This document shows positions 49,075 through 57,422 of a stretch of DNA of 64,000 bases, piece by piece. A program made the position numbers and the translations under genes. How positions within the stretch are numbered: position 1 is the stretch's first letter; each line of letters opens with the position of its first letter. Source of the stretch: CBFDBF01 sp050291465 (GTDB lineage Bacteria > Pseudomonadota > Gammaproteobacteria > Chromatiales > Chromatiaceae). A model generated the notes under the pieces. That model ran no database searches. It was not told the DNA's origin and worked only from the letters and a program-made list of their open reading frames with translations. The stretch spans positions 62,001 to 126,000 of the forward strand of contig JBNKJV010000001.1 of NCBI GenBank assembly GCA_050291465.1. Reading direction: 5' to 3'.

Positions 49075-50967
49075 TCACGCCTTACGGTAGAGTTCCGCCC
49101 CGGCCTCGGTAAACTCCCTGGCCTTGTCCGCCATCCCCTCCTGCAACGCCTGCTGTGCGTCTCCAATCCCCTTGGTGCGGGCATACTCCCTGACGTCCTG
49201 GGTGATACGCATGGAACAGAAATGGGGACCGCACATGGAACAGAAATGGGCCACCTTGGCCGAATCCTGAGGCATGGTCTGGTCGTGAAACTCCCGCGCC
49301 CGCTCGGGATCGAGGCCCAGGTTGAACTGATCCTCCCAACGGAACTCGAACCGGGCCTTGGACATGGCGTTGTCCTGCAGCTGGGCACCGGGGAACCCCT
49401 TCGCCAGGTCAGAGGCGTGGGCGGCGATACGGTAGGCGATGATACCTTCGCGCACATCGTGTTTATTGGGCAGCCCCAGATGCTCCTTGGGGGTGACGTA
49501 GCAGAGCATGGCGGTACCGTACCAGCCGATCTGGGCGGCACCTATGCCGGAACTGAAGTGGTCATAGCCGGGCGAAATATCGGTAACCAGGGGACCGAGG
49601 GTATAAAACGGGGCCTCATGACAGTCCTGCAGTTCCTTGGTCATGTTCTCTTTGATCATCTGCATGGGTACATGACCCGGCCCTTCGATCATGGTCTGGA
49701 TATCGTGTTCCCAGGCTATCCGGGTCAGCTCTCCCAGGGTCTCTAGCTCGCCGAACTGGGCGGCGTCGTTGGCGTCTGCCAGGGAACCGGGGCGCAGGCC
49801 GTCGCCGAGGGAGAAGGCCACATCATAGGCCTTCATGATTTCGCAGATCTCTTCGAAATGGGTATAGAGAAAATTCTCCTGATGATGAGCCAGGCACCAT
49901 TTGGCCAGGATGGAGCCTCCACGGGAGACGATGCCGGTCACCCGGTCGGCGGTGAGGGGTACGTGGCGCAGCAGCAAGCCCGCATGGATGGTAAAGTAAT
50001 CCACGCCCTGTTCGGCCTGCTCGATGAGGGTGTCCCGCATGATCTCCCAGCTGAGCTCTTCCGCCTTGCCATCCACCTTCTCCAGCGCCTGGTAGATAGG
50101 AACGGTACCAATGGGTACCGGAGAGTTGCGCAGGATCCACTCCCGGGTCTCATGGATGTTTTTACCGGTGGAGAGGTCCATCAGGGTATCGCCGCCCCAG
50201 CGACAGGACCAGACCAGCTTCTCCACCTCCTCGGCGATGGAGGATGTAACGACGGAATTGCCGATGTTGGTGTTGATCTTCACCCGGAAATTACGCCCGA
50301 TAATCATCGGCTCGAGCTCGGGGTGATTGATATTGGCCGGAATGAGGGCACGGCCGGCGGCGATTTCCCGGCGCACGAACTCCGGGGTGACCTCTTCCGG
50401 GATATTTGAGCCGAAAGCCTGCCCGGGGTGTTGACGCAGCAGCCTGGCATAGCGGGGGTCTTCCCGCAGCTCCTGCAGCCGGCAGTTTTCCCGTATGGCT
50501 ACAAACTCCATCTCCGGGGTCACGACCCCTTTACGCGCGTAATGCATCTGGGTCACGTTGCAGCCGCCCCGTGCCCGGCGCGGCGCCCGAATATGTTCGA
50601 ACCGGAGTGAGGCCAGGGCCGGATCGGCGGCCCGCTGGCGACCGTACTCGGAACTGGGGCCCTGCAGCTGCTCCGTATCCCCCCGCTCCTCGATCCAACC
50701 GCCGCGCAGATCGGGCATCCCTTTCAGCAGATCGATGCTCGCTTCCGGATCGGTGTAAGGACCGGAGGTGTCGTAAACCGGGATGGGGGGATTCTCCTCC
50801 ACCCCGAAACTGGCGGGTGTATCGTGCTGGTGGATCTCCCGCAGGGGGACACGGATATCAGGCCGTGAACCCTGCACATGGATCTTGCGCGAATTGGGAT
50901 AGGGCTTGACCACTTCCTCCGACAGCTGAAGGGTCTTTTTGAGAAAATCTTCTGGAATGGCACTCAT
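49075..50967 (-). CDS. thiC: phosphomethylpyrimidine synthase ThiC
   Basis: A 630-residue radical SAM enzyme (E. coli: 631) that turns aminoimidazole ribotide into hydroxymethylpyrimidine phosphate for thiamine. The family has a C-terminal CxxCx4C iron-sulfur motif, seen as CSMCGPHFC near 570. Conserved blocks such as NINHPELEPMIIGR, FLYTHFEEIC and GPGHVPMQMIKENM are present. A GGGAG site lies before the ATG. Expression is controlled by the TPP riboswitch upstream. No other thi gene is in the window. Confidence 0.97.
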   Translation of the reverse strand: MSAIPEDFLKKTLQLSEEVVKPYPNSRKIHVQGSRPDIRVPLREIHQHDTPASFGVEENPPIPVYDTSGPYTDPEASIDLLKGMPDLRGGWIEERGDTEQLQGPSSEYGRQRAADPALASLRFEHIRAPRRARGGCNVTQMHYARKGVVTPEMEFVAIRENCRLQELREDPRYARLLRQHPGQAFGSNIPEEVTPEFVRREIAAGRALIPANINHPELEPMIIGRNFRVKINTNIGNSVVTSSIAEEVEKLVWSCRWGGDTLMDLSTGKNIHETREWILRNSPVPIGTVPIYQALEKVDGKAEELSWEIMRDTLIEQAEQGVDYFTIHAGLLLRHVPLTADRVTGIVSRGGSILAKWCLAHHQENFLYTHFEEICEIMKAYDVAFSLGDGLRPGSLADANDAAQFGELETLGELTRIAWEHDIQTMIEGPGHVPMQMIKENMTKELQDCHEAPFYTLGPLVTDISPGYDHFSSGIGAAQIGWYGTAMLCYVTPKEHLGLPNKHDVREGIIAYRIAAHASDLAKGFPGAQLQDNAMSKARFEFRWEDQFNLGLDPERAREFHDQTMPQDSAKVAHFCSMCGPHFCSMRITQDVREYARTKGIGDAQQALQEGMADKAREFTEAGAELYRKA

Positions 50968-51182
50968 GCTCGGTACTCCCTGAACCTGTTATAGCCAGGC
51001 TCAAGCTCATTGGCTGCTGGACGGGGCAGGAAGCGGAAACACCTGTCTGGACAGGTCTGTTGCAGCTTCCCTCCGCCGGAATTACCCGGTTCAGGTTCAA
51101 AGGGTATATCTCAGCCCGCATCCCCTTTTTCCAACCTCGACCGTTGCAAGGGAAAAAAGTCCGGTGGGGCACCCCCAGCTCC
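50968..51182 (-). promoter_or_regulatory. TPP riboswitch and thiC leader
   Basis: Reading the minus strand, the aptamer (51182 down to about 51061) has GGGGGTGCCCC, GGGCTGAGATATACCC, TTGAACCTGAACCGGGTAA and TCCGGCGGAGGGAAGC, the core THI-box elements. Downstream lies an expression region: ACCTGT (51056-51051) can pair with ACAGGT (51046-51041), or with another ACAGGT (50989-50984) just before the GGGAG ribosome site (50980-50976). These alternatives could form a ligand switch at translation, with a short GTTT after the first hairpin. The switching model is inference. Confidence 0.93.
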
Positions 51183-51323
51183 TGGCCCTTTCGGGGCCGG
51201 GCGGAACAGATCCAAAGTAAAGGATGGACCGGCCCTTTTCAAGTTCCGGCAACCACTCCTCTTGCCTGGAAAAGCCAAAATCCGTAGGCTTACCGACCAC
51301 GTTACAGGATTTGGGGAGCAGAA

Positions 51324-51986
51324 ATGATCGCAGACAGCCTGGCCAGAGCCCGCTACAACATGGTGGAGCAGCAGATACGCCCTTGGGACGTAGCGGACAA
51401 AAAGGTACTTCAGGTACTCTCCGACTCCCGCCGCGATGAATTCGTGCCGGAAGCCTATCGGCAGCTCGCCTACGCCGATACCGAGATCCCGATCGGTGCC
51501 GGCCAGTACATGATGGCGCCCAAACTAGAGGCAAGGCTGCTTCAGTCTCTGCAGATCGATCCCGAAGACGACATATTCGAAATCGGTACCGGCAGCGGCT
51601 TTCTCACCGCCTGTCTGGCGCAGCTGGGTAACCGGGTGACCAGTGTGGAGATCCACCCGGAGCTGGCTGCACAGGCGCAGCAGCGCCTGGAAAGGGCGGG
51701 TATTTCCAACGTCTCGGTGCGAAGCGGCGACGGCCTGGGGAATCCGGCGGAAGACGGCCCTTTCGATGTAATTGCCGTTACCGGCTCCCTGCCCTATCCA
51801 GAGGAGGACCTGCAGCGCTGGCTCTCCATCGGCGGACGTCTGTTCGTGGTTATCGGCCGGGCCCCGGCCATGGAAGCTACCCTGATCACCCGGGTTAGCG
51901 AGGAGATGTGGCGGACAGAGGTGCTGTTCGAAACCGTATTGGCACCTTTGGAACAACCCGATACAACGAAAGTATTCCGATTCTAG
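51324..51986 (+). CDS. pcm: protein-L-isoaspartate O-methyltransferase-like
   Basis: A 220-residue SAM methyltransferase of the PCMT family. ARYNMVEQQIRPWDV at the start, then ISAPKLEAR-like GQYMMAPKLEARLLQ, the SAM loop EIGTGSGFLTACLAQLG near 77-93, and PEDGPFDVIAVTGSLP. In repair enzymes the 'I(S/A)(A/Q)P' motif with His is usual; the QYMMAPK segment lacks His, so it may be of the Pcm-like group with uncertain repair activity. It is the first plus-strand gene after thiC and ends at a palindrome. Confidence 0.85.
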   Translation: MIADSLARARYNMVEQQIRPWDVADKKVLQVLSDSRRDEFVPEAYRQLAYADTEIPIGAGQYMMAPKLEARLLQSLQIDPEDDIFEIGTGSGFLTACLAQLGNRVTSVEIHPELAAQAQQRLERAGISNVSVRSGDGLGNPAEDGPFDVIAVTGSLPYPEEDLQRWLSIGGRLFVVIGRAPAMEATLITRVSEEMWRTEVLFETVLAPLEQPDTTKVFRF

Positions 51987-51995
51987 CCGGTAGGA

Positions 51996-52012
51996 GCGGC
52001 GCAATGCGCCGC
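51996..52012. repeat. REP-like palindrome, shared end of convergent genes
   Basis: GCGGCGCA (51996-52003) and TGCGCCGC (52005-52012) pair with a single central base; the preceding GTAGGAGC fits the GTAGGAGCGG start typical of Pseudomonas-type REP elements. It separates the ends of pcm and waaA and may act as a terminator. Confidence 0.55.
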
Positions 52013-52032
52013 GATACATCCAGGGCCCGTTG

Positions 52033-53289
52033 TTACAGGTATTCCTCCAGGAGGGCGAGCAATCGCTCCATGGCGCCGCGGTTCTGTTCCACCACACCGC
52101 GCCCGTTTTCTCCGATACGGGAGCGTTCGCTGGCATCCATCAGCCAGGCGCCCATGACGCCTGCCAGATCCTCGGCATCCGCCACCCGACAGGCCGCCTC
52201 CTGATCCAGCAGCAGTTGACTGATGGCGGCAAAATTGAACATGTGAGGCCCGAACGCCACAGGCTTGCCCAGTGCCGCCGGCTCCATGACGTTGTGTCCG
52301 CCCCGCTTAATCAGGCTTCCTCCCACAAATGCGGCATCGGCAGCTGCCAGAAACAGGGTGAGTTCCCCCATGGTGTCACCGACAAACACCGCCGTATCGG
52401 CATGGGCCCGCTCACCATCGGAACGCCGGACGGTTCCGAACCCCTCCTGCCGGCACAGTTCCACCACACGATCGAACCTCTCCGGGTGACGGGGGACGAT
52501 AACCAACAGGGTGTCAGGCAGGGATTCCCGGATCTTGCGGTGGGCGGCAAGCACCTGCGTCTCCTCTCCCTCGTGGGTACTGGCCGCTACCCACACCGGC
52601 CGCCCGCCCCACTCCTGACGCAGCACCTCGGCCTGCTCCTGGAGACTGGCCGGCAGATGGATATCAAACTTGATGCTGCCGGTAATGGTTACCCTGGCCG
52701 CTGGCACCCCCAGGTCCATAAAGCGCTCCGCATCCGCCCGGCCCTGGGCGGCCAATAGGTCGATCCGCCCCATGGTCTCGCGGGCAAACGCCCCCAGTTT
52801 GGCGTAACCCCTGGCCGATTTCTCGGACAGCCGGGCATTCCCGAGAATAGTTCGAATCCCCCTGCCGCCACATATGGCTAGCAGATTCGGCCAGATCTCG
52901 GTCTCCACCATCAATAGTAACCGGGGAGAGGTTCGCTTCAGGAATCCGTTGATTGCAAACGGGAGATCATAGGGAAAATAGACATGGTGTACGGCGGTAT
53001 CAAAAAGCTTCACCACCCGCTCGGAACCGGTGGGGGTGGTGGTGGTGATCACGATGGGCATGTTGGGATGAAGGGCGATCAACCTTCGCACTAACGGTTC
53101 CACCGCCTGCACCTCACCCACCGACACCGCATGGATCCAGATGCTTTCGGTGATATGGAAAGAGGGGAAAATACCGAAGCGTTCCGCCCAGCGCTTCCTA
53201 TATGCGGGGGCACGCAAGCTGCGCCAGAGCAGTCGCAACAGAATCACCGGCAGGAACAGATAGAAAAGAATGGTATAGAGTCGCCGCAT
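52033..53289 (-). CDS. waaA: 3-deoxy-D-manno-octulosonic acid transferase
   Basis: A 418-residue GT30 enzyme (E. coli KdtA: 425). N-terminal membrane anchor (about 1-20), WIHAVSVGEVQAVEPLV, PIVITTTTPTGSERV, LMVETEIWPNLL, GSIKFD and VGGSLIKRGGHNVMEPA with the catalytic and CMP-Kdo binding positions of the family. It attaches Kdo to lipid A at the inner membrane. It is the last gene of the LPS operon, after gmhA by 63 bases. Confidence 0.96.
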   Translation of the reverse strand: MRRLYTILFYLFLPVILLRLLWRSLRAPAYRKRWAERFGIFPSFHITESIWIHAVSVGEVQAVEPLVRRLIALHPNMPIVITTTTPTGSERVVKLFDTAVHHVYFPYDLPFAINGFLKRTSPRLLLMVETEIWPNLLAICGGRGIRTILGNARLSEKSARGYAKLGAFARETMGRIDLLAAQGRADAERFMDLGVPAARVTITGSIKFDIHLPASLQEQAEVLRQEWGGRPVWVAASTHEGEETQVLAAHRKIRESLPDTLLVIVPRHPERFDRVVELCRQEGFGTVRRSDGERAHADTAVFVGDTMGELTLFLAAADAAFVGGSLIKRGGHNVMEPAALGKPVAFGPHMFNFAAISQLLLDQEAACRVADAEDLAGVMGAWLMDASERSRIGENGRGVVEQNRGAMERLLALLEEYL

Positions 53290-53352
53290 TCAGGTTATTA
53301 CGTCAGCTAACGTGAGAACCTCTGATCAATTCCGGGGCTGTGAAAACGGGCC

Positions 53353-53937
53353 CTAAGCCGGGAACAGCTCTTCCTCCACCGCAGCGCAAAGGGCATGAGC
53401 AAATACGATGTGCTGTTCCTGAATAATACCCGCAATCCTGCCCACCGCCTTAACTGAATAATCCGCGAACTGCGCCGCCTGCCCGCCATCCCCGCCGGTG
53501 AAGAGGATGGAAGCGATCCCCATTTCCCGGCACTTCTCCAGGGCGAGGATGATGTTTCTGGAGTTGCCGGAGGTGGAGATCGCGAGAAAGACGTCGCCTT
53601 TGGACATCTTCGCCGCTACCTGGCGCTGAAAAATGGCATCGTACCCGTAGTCGTTGCCGATCGCGGTAAGGACTGAGCTGTCCACCGTTAACGCCTCCGC
53701 CGGCAGCGGCCCCCGATCACGGGCAAGACGGCAGACGAACTCCGCCGCTAAATGCTGGGCGTCCGCCGCCGATCCGCCATTTCCGGCGATATAGAGGCGG
53801 CCGCCCTTGCGGTAAGCCTCCACCAGGTGCGATACCGCGGCGTCGAATACCGCCAGGTCCTCTTGCCGTTCAAGAAAATCCTGTTTGGCCCGGATGGAAT
53901 CCTCCAGGGTCTTTTTCAAGAGTTGTGCGTATTTCAT
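53353..53937 (-). CDS. gmhA: SIS-domain phosphoheptose isomerase
   Basis: A 194-residue sugar isomerase that converts sedoheptulose 7-phosphate to D-glycero-D-manno-heptose 7-phosphate. GNGGSAADAQHLAAEFV (53-69) and ISTSGNSRNI (120-129) are the SIS motifs; the EQHIVFAHALCAAVEE region near the C terminus carries the active-site His. It supplies the substrate for hldE in the same operon. No gmhB phosphatase is seen in the window. Confidence 0.93.
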   Translation of the reverse strand: MKYAQLLKKTLEDSIRAKQDFLERQEDLAVFDAAVSHLVEAYRKGGRLYIAGNGGSAADAQHLAAEFVCRLARDRGPLPAEALTVDSSVLTAIGNDYGYDAIFQRQVAAKMSKGDVFLAISTSGNSRNIILALEKCREMGIASILFTGGDGGQAAQFADYSVKAVGRIAGIIQEQHIVFAHALCAAVEEELFPA

Positions 53938-53978
53938 AGTTTCAGCGTCTGATGATTCGGGATCAGGATCATGGTTGA

Positions 53979-54779
53979 TTATGCTTGGCCTTGCTTCAGC
54001 TTACGCAGAACCGCTTCCAACATTTTAACATTAGACATGAGGTGTTCCGGATTTATGGTCCCCACAATCATGCTGCTTACCCCCGGCTGCGAAAAGACGA
54101 AGCGCAGGGATTCCTCCACATCCCCGGCCCCGCTCACGTGGCCGCTGCGCAGTCCCTTTTTTATCAAAACCCCCTTACCTTGTTCCGCCGCAGCCGCAAG
54201 CACAGGCAACTCGTCCGGATAATTCGGATGACAGGTGACCATCACCACATCCATCTCGGCCACTGTCCGCAAGCCGCCCTCAAGGGTCTTGGTGGACATA
54301 CCGTGAGCGCGAATCAATCCCTGTTCCTTCAACTCGCGCAGGGCATCGACCGCCCCCTCTTGCTGCAGAATCCGCAGATCGTCGCCGTCCGAGTGAATCA
54401 GAACCACGTCGATATAATCGGTATTCAGGGTCCGCAGGCTCTCTTTCACCACCCGTTGAGTGGTCTCGAAGGAGAAATCAAAACGGGAACCGCCGGAATC
54501 GAAAAACTCCCCGACCTTGGAGACGATGACCCACTGTTCCCGTGATCCCGGCAACAGCTTACCCAGCCGCTCCTGACTGGTCCCGTAGGCGGGGGCGGTA
54601 TCGATCAGATTTATTCCCAGATCCAGCGACAACTCCAGCAGGCCGCGCACCACCCGGTCGTCCGGGATATCGAATCCCTGAGGGTATTTGACCTGCTGAT
54701 TACGGCCGAACTTCACCGTGCCCAGTCCCAGAGGGCTGACGGCCATGCCGGTGCCGCCCAAGGGTCTCAACTCCAGCAT
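53979..54779 (-). CDS. aldo/keto reductase
   Basis: A 266-residue AKR. Features: LGLGTVKFGRNQQVKYP, INLIDTAPAYGTSQERLG with the catalytic Asp and Tyr, VIVSKVGEFF with Lys, and VVLIHSDGDD with the His. A C-terminal barrel follows. It is in an LPS operon and overlaps the FAD oxidoreductase gene by 13 bases, so the two may act on the same substrate. Substrate not known; a keto-sugar or quinone is possible. Confidence 0.85.
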   Translation of the reverse strand: MLELRPLGGTGMAVSPLGLGTVKFGRNQQVKYPQGFDIPDDRVVRGLLELSLDLGINLIDTAPAYGTSQERLGKLLPGSREQWVIVSKVGEFFDSGGSRFDFSFETTQRVVKESLRTLNTDYIDVVLIHSDGDDLRILQQEGAVDALRELKEQGLIRAHGMSTKTLEGGLRTVAEMDVVMVTCHPNYPDELPVLAAAAEQGKGVLIKKGLRSGHVSGAGDVEESLRFVFSQPGVSSMIVGTINPEHLMSNVKMLEAVLRKLKQGQA

Positions 54780-56005
54780 TGCACCTCCTCCCAGGGAAAC
54801 CGGGCCAGAGGCGGCCGTTGCAGGCTCGCCAGGGGGGTGGTGTCACTGGCGCCGGACAGTACCCCCTCTGCCTGGAACCGGGACAACACCTCCTGTGCCA
54901 ATCTGGGTGCAAAGGCCAGTTTGGTGGGCCAGACCGTAACCACCCCCCGCTCGCTCCTGACATAAAAGCTGTCAGGTCGCCGGCCTCCGGAGGTCTTATG
55001 CTCGGCCCGGTCGATCCGCATCGAGGCCCAGGCCACCCGGGAGATATCAATCCAGGGCAGCAGCGCCCGCAACTCGCTTTTGGCGGTGGCGATCTGTTCC
55101 CGTTCACTGCGCTCCACGCCGCTCTCCGCCAGTTGACCGCCGATATACCAGACCGATTCCTCCTGCTCCCCGGCGGGATAACTGGTGACCGTGATACGTG
55201 GCGTGGTACTGCTGCCCAGGCAGTGGCCGTAGAGCAGGGGCAACCTTCCCCGGGCCATCACCATATGCAGGGGGCGGCGCTGCATCTCAGGACCGGCTCT
55301 GCCCAGTTGGGCCAACAACGTCTGGTTCCCGGCCCCGGCGGCCAGTATCAGCCGTTTGGCCTGGAGCCTGACCCCTCCGTCCAGGGTAAGAACGGCGCCT
55401 GTCCCGGCATCGTCCACTGCAAGGATGGCCTTCTCCCCATCGATCCGGTAACAGTGCTCCCCCTGTTGCCGTACCAGTTCAGCAATCAGGGAGGCGGTAT
55501 CGAGCACCGGTTCGTCCAGTCGGTAGAGTCTGCCCTCGAACCCCTGGTCCCGGAACGGAAACGGCAGATCGGCGTCCGCAACCGGCTGCATGCGGCTGCG
55601 CATAGCCTTGCTGGCGAAGAAACCGGCCATCCGGGAGATGATGTTGTGGGTGGACCAGAGGTATTGGTGATCGGAAAGCACCCGTACCGTTTCCAGGTTC
55701 AGTTCGCCGGTTCCCGCCAGGCACTCCCGCCACAGGCGGGGCATATCGCCGATGGCCGTTGCCGACTCGCTGAGGTTACCGGTAAGGGCGTATTTCGTAC
55801 CCCCGTGGATGATCCCCTGGGAGGCGATGGTCTGTATCCCCCCCAGCGCCCCGGTCTCCAGCAGCACCGCGGAGAATCCCGCGTTACGCAATCGCGCCAG
55901 AAGCCAGAGTCCTGCTATACCACCACCGAAAATGGCGATATCAACCACGGCCTGACGCGTTGCGCTCTGAGTTCCCAAATTATTTCGGCGCCGCCGGATT
56001 CTCAC
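54767..56005 (-). CDS. FAD-dependent oxidoreductase (DAO family)
   Basis: A 412-residue flavoprotein of the glycine/D-amino-acid oxidase or L-2-hydroxyglutarate oxidase type. The dinucleotide motif is AIFGGGIAGLWLLARLRNAGF (about 24-44), with LLETGALGG and SQGIIHGGTKYALTG. A GTG at 55948 would remove the first 19 basic residues and could be the true start; from 56005 the gene overlaps ugd by 26 bases. It may oxidise a sugar or amino-sugar. It lies between ugd and the aldo/keto reductase. Confidence 0.82.
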   Translation of the reverse strand: MRIRRRRNNLGTQSATRQAVVDIAIFGGGIAGLWLLARLRNAGFSAVLLETGALGGIQTIASQGIIHGGTKYALTGNLSESATAIGDMPRLWRECLAGTGELNLETVRVLSDHQYLWSTHNIISRMAGFFASKAMRSRMQPVADADLPFPFRDQGFEGRLYRLDEPVLDTASLIAELVRQQGEHCYRIDGEKAILAVDDAGTGAVLTLDGGVRLQAKRLILAAGAGNQTLLAQLGRAGPEMQRRPLHMVMARGRLPLLYGHCLGSSTTPRITVTSYPAGEQEESVWYIGGQLAESGVERSEREQIATAKSELRALLPWIDISRVAWASMRIDRAEHKTSGGRRPDSFYVRSERGVVTVWPTKLAFAPRLAQEVLSRFQAEGVLSGASDTTPLASLQRPPLARFPWEEVQCWS

Positions 56006-57326
56006 CCCGCCCTATGGCGTAATAACGGAACCCGCTGTTGGTCAGATAGGCCGGGTCGTAGATGTTCCTGCCGTCAAAGATAACCGGCTCGGTAAGCAGG
56101 GACTTCATCTTGGTGAAATCGGGGCTGCGGAACATCTTCCACTCCGTCAGGATCACCAGGGCGTCCGCGCCCTGCAGCGCCTCCTCCGGGGACCCGCATA
56201 AGACCAGATCGTCTCGCTCCCCATAGATCCGGCGCGCCTCCTCCCCGGCCTCCGGATCATAGGCCCTGACCCCGGCGCCGACGTCCCACAGGGCTTCCAT
56301 CAGGACCCGGCTGGGGGCCTCGCGCATATCGTCGGTATTGGGCTTGAACGCCAGTCCCCACAGGGCGAAAGTCCTGCCTTTCAGCTCTCCCTGATAGTGC
56401 TCACGGAGCTTCCGGAACAGCACCTGTTTCTGGTTGTCGTTCACCTCGTCCACCGCCTGCAGGATCCTGGCCTGGTAGTCGTGGCGCCGGGCCACATGTT
56501 CCAAGGCCTTTACATCCTTCGGAAAACAGGAGCCTCCATAACCGATCCCGGGATAGATGAAGTGATAGCCGATACGGGGATCGGAACCGATGCCGATACG
56601 CACCTGTTCTATATCCGCCCCCACCTTCTCGGCGATATTGGCCAGTTCGTTCATGAAAGTGATTTTGGTGGCCAGCATGGCATTGGCGGCATACTTGGTG
56701 AGTTCCGCCGAGCGTATATCCATGACGACGAAGCGGTCATGATTGCGGTTAAAGGGTGAATAGAGCTCCCGTAACAGCTCCGTGGTGCGCGGATTATCGG
56801 TACCGACCACGATGCGGTCCGGTTTCATGAAATCATCTATGGCATCCCCCTCCTTGAGGAATTCAGGATTGGAAACCACATCGAACTCGATATTGCCTTT
56901 TCCGCACTCTTCCAGCCTGGCATGCACCGCCGCCCGCACCTGATCGGCGGTCCCCACCGGCACCGTGGATTTGGTGGTGACGATCTTATAACCCTCCATG
57001 TGCTCACCGATGCTCTTCGCCACCGCAAGTACATGCTGCAGGTCGGCGGAACCGTCTTCATCCGGCGGGGTTCCGACCGCAATGAACTGAAACAGGCCGT
57101 GGGCGACACCCTGTGCGATATCAGTGGTAAAGGTCAGGCGTCCGGCTTCATGATTACTACGTATCAAGGGCTCCAGACCCGGCTCGAAGATCGGGATCCT
57201 GCCGTCATTCAGCATATCGATCTTGTTCTGATCGATATCCACGCACACCACGTCATTACCCACCTCTGCGAGGCAGGCGCCGGTTACCAGGCCCACATAG
57301 CCGGAGCCGAAGATAGTTACTTTCAT
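55980..57326 (-). CDS. ugd: UDP-glucose 6-dehydrogenase
   Basis: A 448-residue enzyme that makes UDP-glucuronate with two NAD reductions. TIFGSGYVGLVTGACLAE (4-21) is the NAD site, CVDIDQNKID follows, and the catalytic Cys is in YGGSCFPKD near 258. NTDDMREAPS near 340 is the C-terminal domain. UDP-glucuronate can be a donor for LPS or exopolysaccharide synthesis in this cell, such as the GT2 locus. The gene precedes the FAD oxidoreductase with an overlapping end. Confidence 0.96.
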   Translation of the reverse strand: MKVTIFGSGYVGLVTGACLAEVGNDVVCVDIDQNKIDMLNDGRIPIFEPGLEPLIRSNHEAGRLTFTTDIAQGVAHGLFQFIAVGTPPDEDGSADLQHVLAVAKSIGEHMEGYKIVTTKSTVPVGTADQVRAAVHARLEECGKGNIEFDVVSNPEFLKEGDAIDDFMKPDRIVVGTDNPRTTELLRELYSPFNRNHDRFVVMDIRSAELTKYAANAMLATKITFMNELANIAEKVGADIEQVRIGIGSDPRIGYHFIYPGIGYGGSCFPKDVKALEHVARRHDYQARILQAVDEVNDNQKQVLFRKLREHYQGELKGRTFALWGLAFKPNTDDMREAPSRVLMEALWDVGAGVRAYDPEAGEEARRIYGERDDLVLCGSPEEALQGADALVILTEWKMFRSPDFTKMKSLLTEPVIFDGRNIYDPAYLTNSGFRYYAIGRGENPAAPK

Positions 57327-57422
57327 AGTTTTTGTTCTGACCCGAAGTTATAGATCCATTAACAGGACGGATTTATACCGTAAATACCAAAGCCGCTTAA
57401 CGCCCGTAGGCGCAAAACCGCA

